Part shown: piece by piece, positions 59,054 to 64,000 of the stretch
Numbering within the stretch: the stretch's first letter is position 1
Layout of the letters: the number at the start of each line of letters is the position of its first letter
Source: Manihot esculenta
Taxonomy: Eukaryota; Streptophyta; Magnoliopsida; Malpighiales; Euphorbiaceae
DNA: 64,000 bases
NCBI RefSeq assembly: GCF_001659605.2
Contig: NC_035168.2
Location: 291,001 to 355,000 of the forward strand
Direction: 5' to 3'
Translations under genes and position numbers: made by a program
The notes under the pieces: generated by a model
The model's database searches: none
What the model was told of the DNA's origin: nothing
Seen by the model: the letters and a program-made list of their open reading frames with translations, nothing else

Positions 59054-61208
59054 CTCGTAGTCTGCAAGATTCACTATTTCATCCCTCCAATTCCAAAGCT
59101 ATCTGCAGATTGTGGTTAGAATGTTCAAGCATTGCACTTGGAGAGCCAAGAGTGGGGGGCAGAAAATTAGACATGGAAATGAAGATTCACATGCAGGGTG
59201 TTATTGTGTATATATTCATATTTAAGTAGAAACTTTCAGATTCAGGGTGTTAAGCCTGTTTATCATATCAATTAACCACCATGATTGTGGATGCCAAATG
59301 GAAATATTGTAAGATAAATGCTTATAACTTTTTGAATATTTATATAAAGTTATCTTTACTCTGACCCCGTTTCTAATTACATTGTGCCCACTTCATTCCT
59401 GTAGTTCAGATTTTCTATTTTTTGACACCAACTTAAAAACCCAATCTTCACCCATTTGAAAAAAAATGTTTTGTAAAAAGAATTCAAATGAATTTTAATA
59501 TGATTAATCATGAATTTTATTTTAAAAAATTAAAATTTTACTTCGAAACTGAGAAAATAAATAAAATTAATTCAATTCAAGTCCTACTTTATTGGTTGCA
59601 TATCATAGAAATATTATGTTATCAGTATCCTACACAAAAATCTACGCCAACAATTGAATAGTATTTACTTAACTAAACTTATAAAAGCTCCAGATAATAT
59701 AAATTCCTCTAACGCGTACAAGCTTTAAATTAAGTTCCCTCCTGAAATGAATTCCTTCTCCTATAACGCACAGATAATTTATCTAAATTTAATAAATATA
59801 ATTATTGTCATGATGAGAAATAGGATCAAATCATAAAAAATTGATACTAAAAATTTTTAATTAATAACTAAGAAAATAAACAATAAAAATAAAAATAAAA
59901 ATTTTAATAAAGAGTGAAACGAAAATAAAAATAAGGCAATTAAAATAAATAATGATAAAAAAATTAAATAATTAATCAAAAAGAAAATCAATCTAAATAA
60001 ATTTTAGTTTAAAATTAGTATCTTTTTATTTTTTATTCATCCTAATAAAGAAAAAATTACTTGGAGTGCAGAGGTCAAGGGCAGCAATTGATTTGATTGA
60101 CCACCCGTAGTAGCAAGGTTAGTGGTTTCTCCCGATCCGAAACCAACATTCTCACCTGTTGGAGAAATCAATCTATAATCCGGAGGATTACCTCCAGAAG
60201 TGCAACTGATGAAAGAGAGATGAGATGGTTCGATGTGTTCGATGTGTCTGGATTCATCGTAATACACGCCATCAATGCATGAAATGAAGAAGACGCCTTA
60301 GTGATTTTGACACCCAACATTTTATCAGTTGAACATACTCTTGAGAGAATTGAACTTGTCCATCCATTGGTGGAAAAGGGGAGAATAGACAAAATAGGCA
60401 TAGCTACTAAAGATGAAAAAAAAAATAAACAATAGACAAAAGAAAATAAATAAGATATGAAAGAGAAAAAAGATGGAAGGATTTCACATTGAGAGATTTT
60501 AGCAAATTTATTAAGGATATTTTTAGAAAAAATTTTCACCTCTCACCTTTGACTCTTTGACCAAACGACTATTTTAGATGGACTATTTTAGATGGAATGA
60601 CTATGAATTGCCAAAATAGAGATACAGAAGTGTTAATTACGTTAAATCTTATGAACTAAAAAGTAATTTTTTCTAAAATAAAAATACAGTGGCTACTCCA
60701 TTATCTGTGGACTTGATCATTCTCACCTTTTATAAAATAAAAATACAGTGGCTTTACGGTTCATAATTGTTGAAAAGAACATGATTTATTTTTTTGTGAA
60801 TTCAACTCTCACCATGAATATATCCATCATCAGTGTTATATCAATACTTGAATCCTACCACTAAAGTAATATAAAATTTTATTATTTAGTTGTAACTTCT
60901 AACATTACTAATGAATTTGATATCTGTATTTTAAGAAAAATTAAACTATAATCCCATTTCTTTTTTCCTTTCAGGTCACTTCATTCAGTCTCAACTTACT
61001 CCGTGTTAGTTTAAAACAAAAAGAAAGCGCATTTTTATAGCCAACATTAAGCAAGAAAATGACCATTTATCTAGTAATTATTGTTGAATAATAGTTAATT
61101 ATGCACTGCGTTCGAGTATTCCGTTGCAGGATAAGCTTAATCATCGAATATTTGAGGAGCAAAGCACAAGTCTACATACTGTTTAAATTAAAGAAGGAAC
61201 CAAGGAGG
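59054..61208. other. 3' region of the PP2C gene and AT-rich spacer
   Basis: The first ~300 bases are probably the 3' untranslated region. The rest is AT-rich. A slightly GC-richer patch at 60060-60420 gives overlapping minus-strand frames, but I found no signal peptide, domain or splice logic that would make a gene. Confidence 0.4.
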
Positions 61209-61218
61209 ATTAGAGTCG

Positions 61219-62953
61219 GACTTTTTATAAAATTAGAGTCGGGTGAATATAATTTTGCTGATTTGGGGTCGGCTAAAACTTATTTGCCGATTTGGAGTTC
61301 GCCTGCCACGTGGCAGGCGAAAAAAGGACTTGACGCCTCTTTGACAGGCGCCAGACCCGGCCGATTTAGTTTTTTATTTTTAATTATTAATATATTATAA
61401 TTAAATATTTATATTATATCAATTTAATAATTAAATATATATAAGAGTATTAAATTAAATAATTAATAAAAAAAATTAATTAACTAATTAATTAATATGA
61501 ATATTTAATATTATAAAAATTAAATTTATTTTTTATTGTACTTTTATTTTAAAATTATAAAATAAAATTATATTGTAATTTAAATAATTAATAAAAAATA
61601 AATAAATAAACTAATTAATATGAATATTTAAAATTATAAAAATTAAATTTATTTTTTATTAAACTATTATTTAGAATTATAGAATAAAATTATGTTGTGA
61701 TTAAATGTTATATGTGATCACCTAATTATTTATAATTTATCAAAAATAATAAATTTAATTAAATATTTGAATAGTAAGATAATATAATAATTTTAAATAT
61801 TTTATATAAATTGTTTATAATTTATTAAAAAGATAAATAAATTAAGTAATTAATTTAATTAAATAATTTTGTATAAATTTAATAGCAGATTAATATTATA
61901 ATTCTAAATATTTTTATGTGTATTTCTTTATTATTAACTTTTATAATATTCTTATATATTAAAAATATTTTTATAAAATATAATAACTATTTATAACTGG
62001 TTTTAGTACTTTGCAGAGTTATAAAATAATATTAAATATGTACAAAATTACCGGTACTATTTAATTACAGAAATTACTGTATTAATCTATTAAAATAATA
62101 AAAAATTTTATTATTGGATAAATATATACTATAAAAAATTTAATAAAGTGATCTTGTATACAATAATATTATATTATAAATATTTTTTATGTGCAGGCTT
62201 TTATTATTAAACTCTTATATATTAAAAATATTTTTATAAAATATAATAACTATTTTTAATTTGTCTTAATACTTTGAAGAGTTATTAAATAATATTATCA
62301 TGTGATTAAATAATATTATCATGTGATTAAACGTATACAAAATTATTCATACTATTTAATTACAGTATTAATATATTAATTTATTAAAATAATAAAAAAA
62401 TTTATCACTATATAAATATATATTATACGATAAATTATTTTTATACATTCAATCACAATCGAATTATTTTTATACATTTAATTATTTTTATACATCTAAT
62501 TACAATAAAATTAAACTTTGAAATTATATAATATCAGTAATTTTTTATTTAAAAATTAATAATAAAATCTATTAAATATTACAACATTAAAATTATATAA
62601 AAAAATTATTATTATAAAAATATAATATTTTTAAATTAATATAATATAAATATTTAATTATAATATATTAATAATTAAAAATAAAAAACTAAATTGTGGC
62701 CTTGCGCTATGCCACTATTTAAAAATAAAAAACTAAATTACAAGCTTCCGAGGCACCAGGCGCCTCTTTGAGAAGAGGCCAGGCCTGGCGGGCGCCTCTT
62801 TGAGAAGAGGCCAGATCTGGCGTCTATCAAAGAGGTGCCAGGTCCTCTTTTCACCTGTCACGTGGCAGGCGAACCTCAAATCGGCAAATAAGTTTTAGCC
62901 GACCCCAAATCGGCAAAATTATATTCACCCGATCCTAATTTTGCAAAAAACCC
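61219..62953. mobile_element. Mutator-like foldback element, family B, copy 2, 1735 bp
   Basis: Flanked by a perfect 9-bp duplication ATTAGAGTC (61210-61218 and 62954-62962). Terminal inverted repeats extend for about 100 bp (GGACTTTTTATAAAATTAGA on the left; GGGTTTTTTGCAAAATTAGG at the right on the other strand; both continue to TCGGCTAAAACTTATTTGCC). The G-box palindrome GCCTGCCACGTGGCAGGC is at 61301-61318, and a one-base variant with CACGTG at 62859-62864 lies in the right arm. The interior closely matches copy 1 at 55237-56899. No transposase. Confidence 0.9.
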
Positions 62954-62962
62954 ATTAGAGTC

Positions 62963-64000
62963 GAGCATCACATCTAGTTAAGGCTTGCCTTCGAGTGAAA
63001 GAAGTCTTATCGAACATCTTCGGCAGAATATTCGGAAGGACAAAAAGTTCTTTCTCGTATTTAACAGGGTGTTGTGTTGAGAATGTTATGATCTAAGAGT
63101 CTCTTGAGTTTGAATTCAATCGTTGGAGTTGCGGAGGGGAAAGGAAATTTAGTAATTTAAAAATTTTAGCTACTTTAAAAAATGAAATCGGTGACAGACG
63201 ACTTTAAATTTTGACGGGTAAAACCTAAAACTAAATAGTAAAATATTCCAAAAAAAAAACAAACATAGCAACATCACTAACAAATAACATCCAACTTTTG
63301 ATAAAAAAAAAAAAAGAAAATTAAAAAAATCCAAGTTTTGATCGAAAAAATAAAAAACATCCAAGTTAAATTTCACAACTGCACTATCTACCACGACATA
63401 AATAATAAGAACATGCGCAACACAACCACTTGAAATAATAATAACAATAATAATAATAATCATAAATTCTTCAAATAATAATGATAAGTACATATTCTTC
63501 CGATAACCCCCCTGGTTCTTCCATCATCTTACATACAGAAACATGAACCCAGATACCAAAAACACTTCACACAAAAATTTAAAAAAAAAATTAAAAAATA
63601 AAAGGTTGTACATTTCTAAAATACCTTCATCCCCAAAATCCTACCTCTTGCAGCTCCGCAATTTACTGTGAGGCCAACAAGAAATCAACAACACCTTTGT
63701 AGTGAACCCTACACTGACTCTCAAAATACCAGGCTAGGAATATCAGAAACTCTGAAGCAATAAATTACAGAGATTCAAATTTGCATCTTGCTCATCAATC
63801 TGATAATCAATAATTCCAGCCAAAAGTTCATTAATACCTTTATGTATATTTAACTTATGTCAAACACATTGATACCTTCAAGTAGATTTAACTTGTATCA
63901 AACATGCTATTTCCAAACAAGCACCTCATGATCACACTTCTAACAGCAGCATTAAGTAACATATGAATTTAAATGTCCCAATCTAACAAGGAACATTTCT
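62963..64000. other. Spacer at the right edge
   Basis: No gene supported. The last ~500 bases are less AT-rich and could be the 3' untranslated region of a minus-strand gene beyond the window, but there is no coding frame to confirm it. Confidence 0.3.

Noticed and set aside
60037..60539. Possible small secreted-protein gene on the minus strand
   Set aside because: Overlapping frames without a consistent signal peptide, domain or splice sites; kept only as a note in the spacer entry.

Overview
The window is nuclear DNA from a flowering plant. Spliced genes with canonical GT-AG introns, plant-type families (clade D PP2C, ALS3-type UPF0014 transporter, PR-1-like CAP protein), AT-rich spacers and nested LTR retrotransposons all point to a eudicot. 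I cannot fix the species from sequence alone. Only about 6 kb of the 64 kb is host gene sequence; most of the rest is transposable elements.

Host genes: an acidic unknown ORF open to the left edge (9-647, +); a four-exon secreted or ER-type single-pass membrane protein of 222 residues (1209-2635, -); a PR-1-like gene with one frameshift (17098-17704, +); a three-exon ALS3/FetB-like membrane protein of 264 residues (18350-19947, -); a three-exon coiled-coil protein of 250 residues (24594-25564, +); and a four-exon PP2C phosphatase of 364 residues (57648-59053, +). Plant genes are not in operons, and nothing suggests these neighbours cooperate.

Transposons, left block (4225-15640): a minus-strand, non-autonomous Tat-like LTR element (5301-14711) lies between two copies of an AT-rich foldback repeat. 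It was invaded by a TRIM-like/Tekay LTR composite (6941-9066, repeats CTTGT), a degenerate solo LTR (9452-10509, GATGG) and a 2.5 kb solo LTR (11534-14028, AGCAG).

Central block (26441-52445): an old, broken chromovirus-like gypsy element holds two insertions. The first is a minus-strand Athila-like solo LTR (27894-41996, GTGGT). It contains a Tekay-type gypsy element (29083-41627, GTCCA), which itself contains a further Tekay LTR (34045-36423). The second is a young, complete but coding-deficient LARD-like element (44796-51640, TGTAC). Its internal region and U3 carry dozens of nested palindromes of the form TGTTTGCCCAAACA...TGGGCAAACA.

Right block: three Mutator-like foldback elements with 9-bp target duplications (52497-53899, 55237-56899, 61219-62953). 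Two carry an 18-nt palindrome built on a G-box. One lies just upstream of the PP2C gene.

The least ordinary signals are the two unrelated LTR families that both accumulated short palindromes (GCC-box-like TTCGGCCGCCGAA in the Tekay LTRs, TGTTTGCCCAAACA in the LARD), the TRIM/Tekay composite with apparently matching target duplications, and the overlapping RT halves inside the Tekay element. No CRISPR array, rRNA or tRNA gene was recognised.
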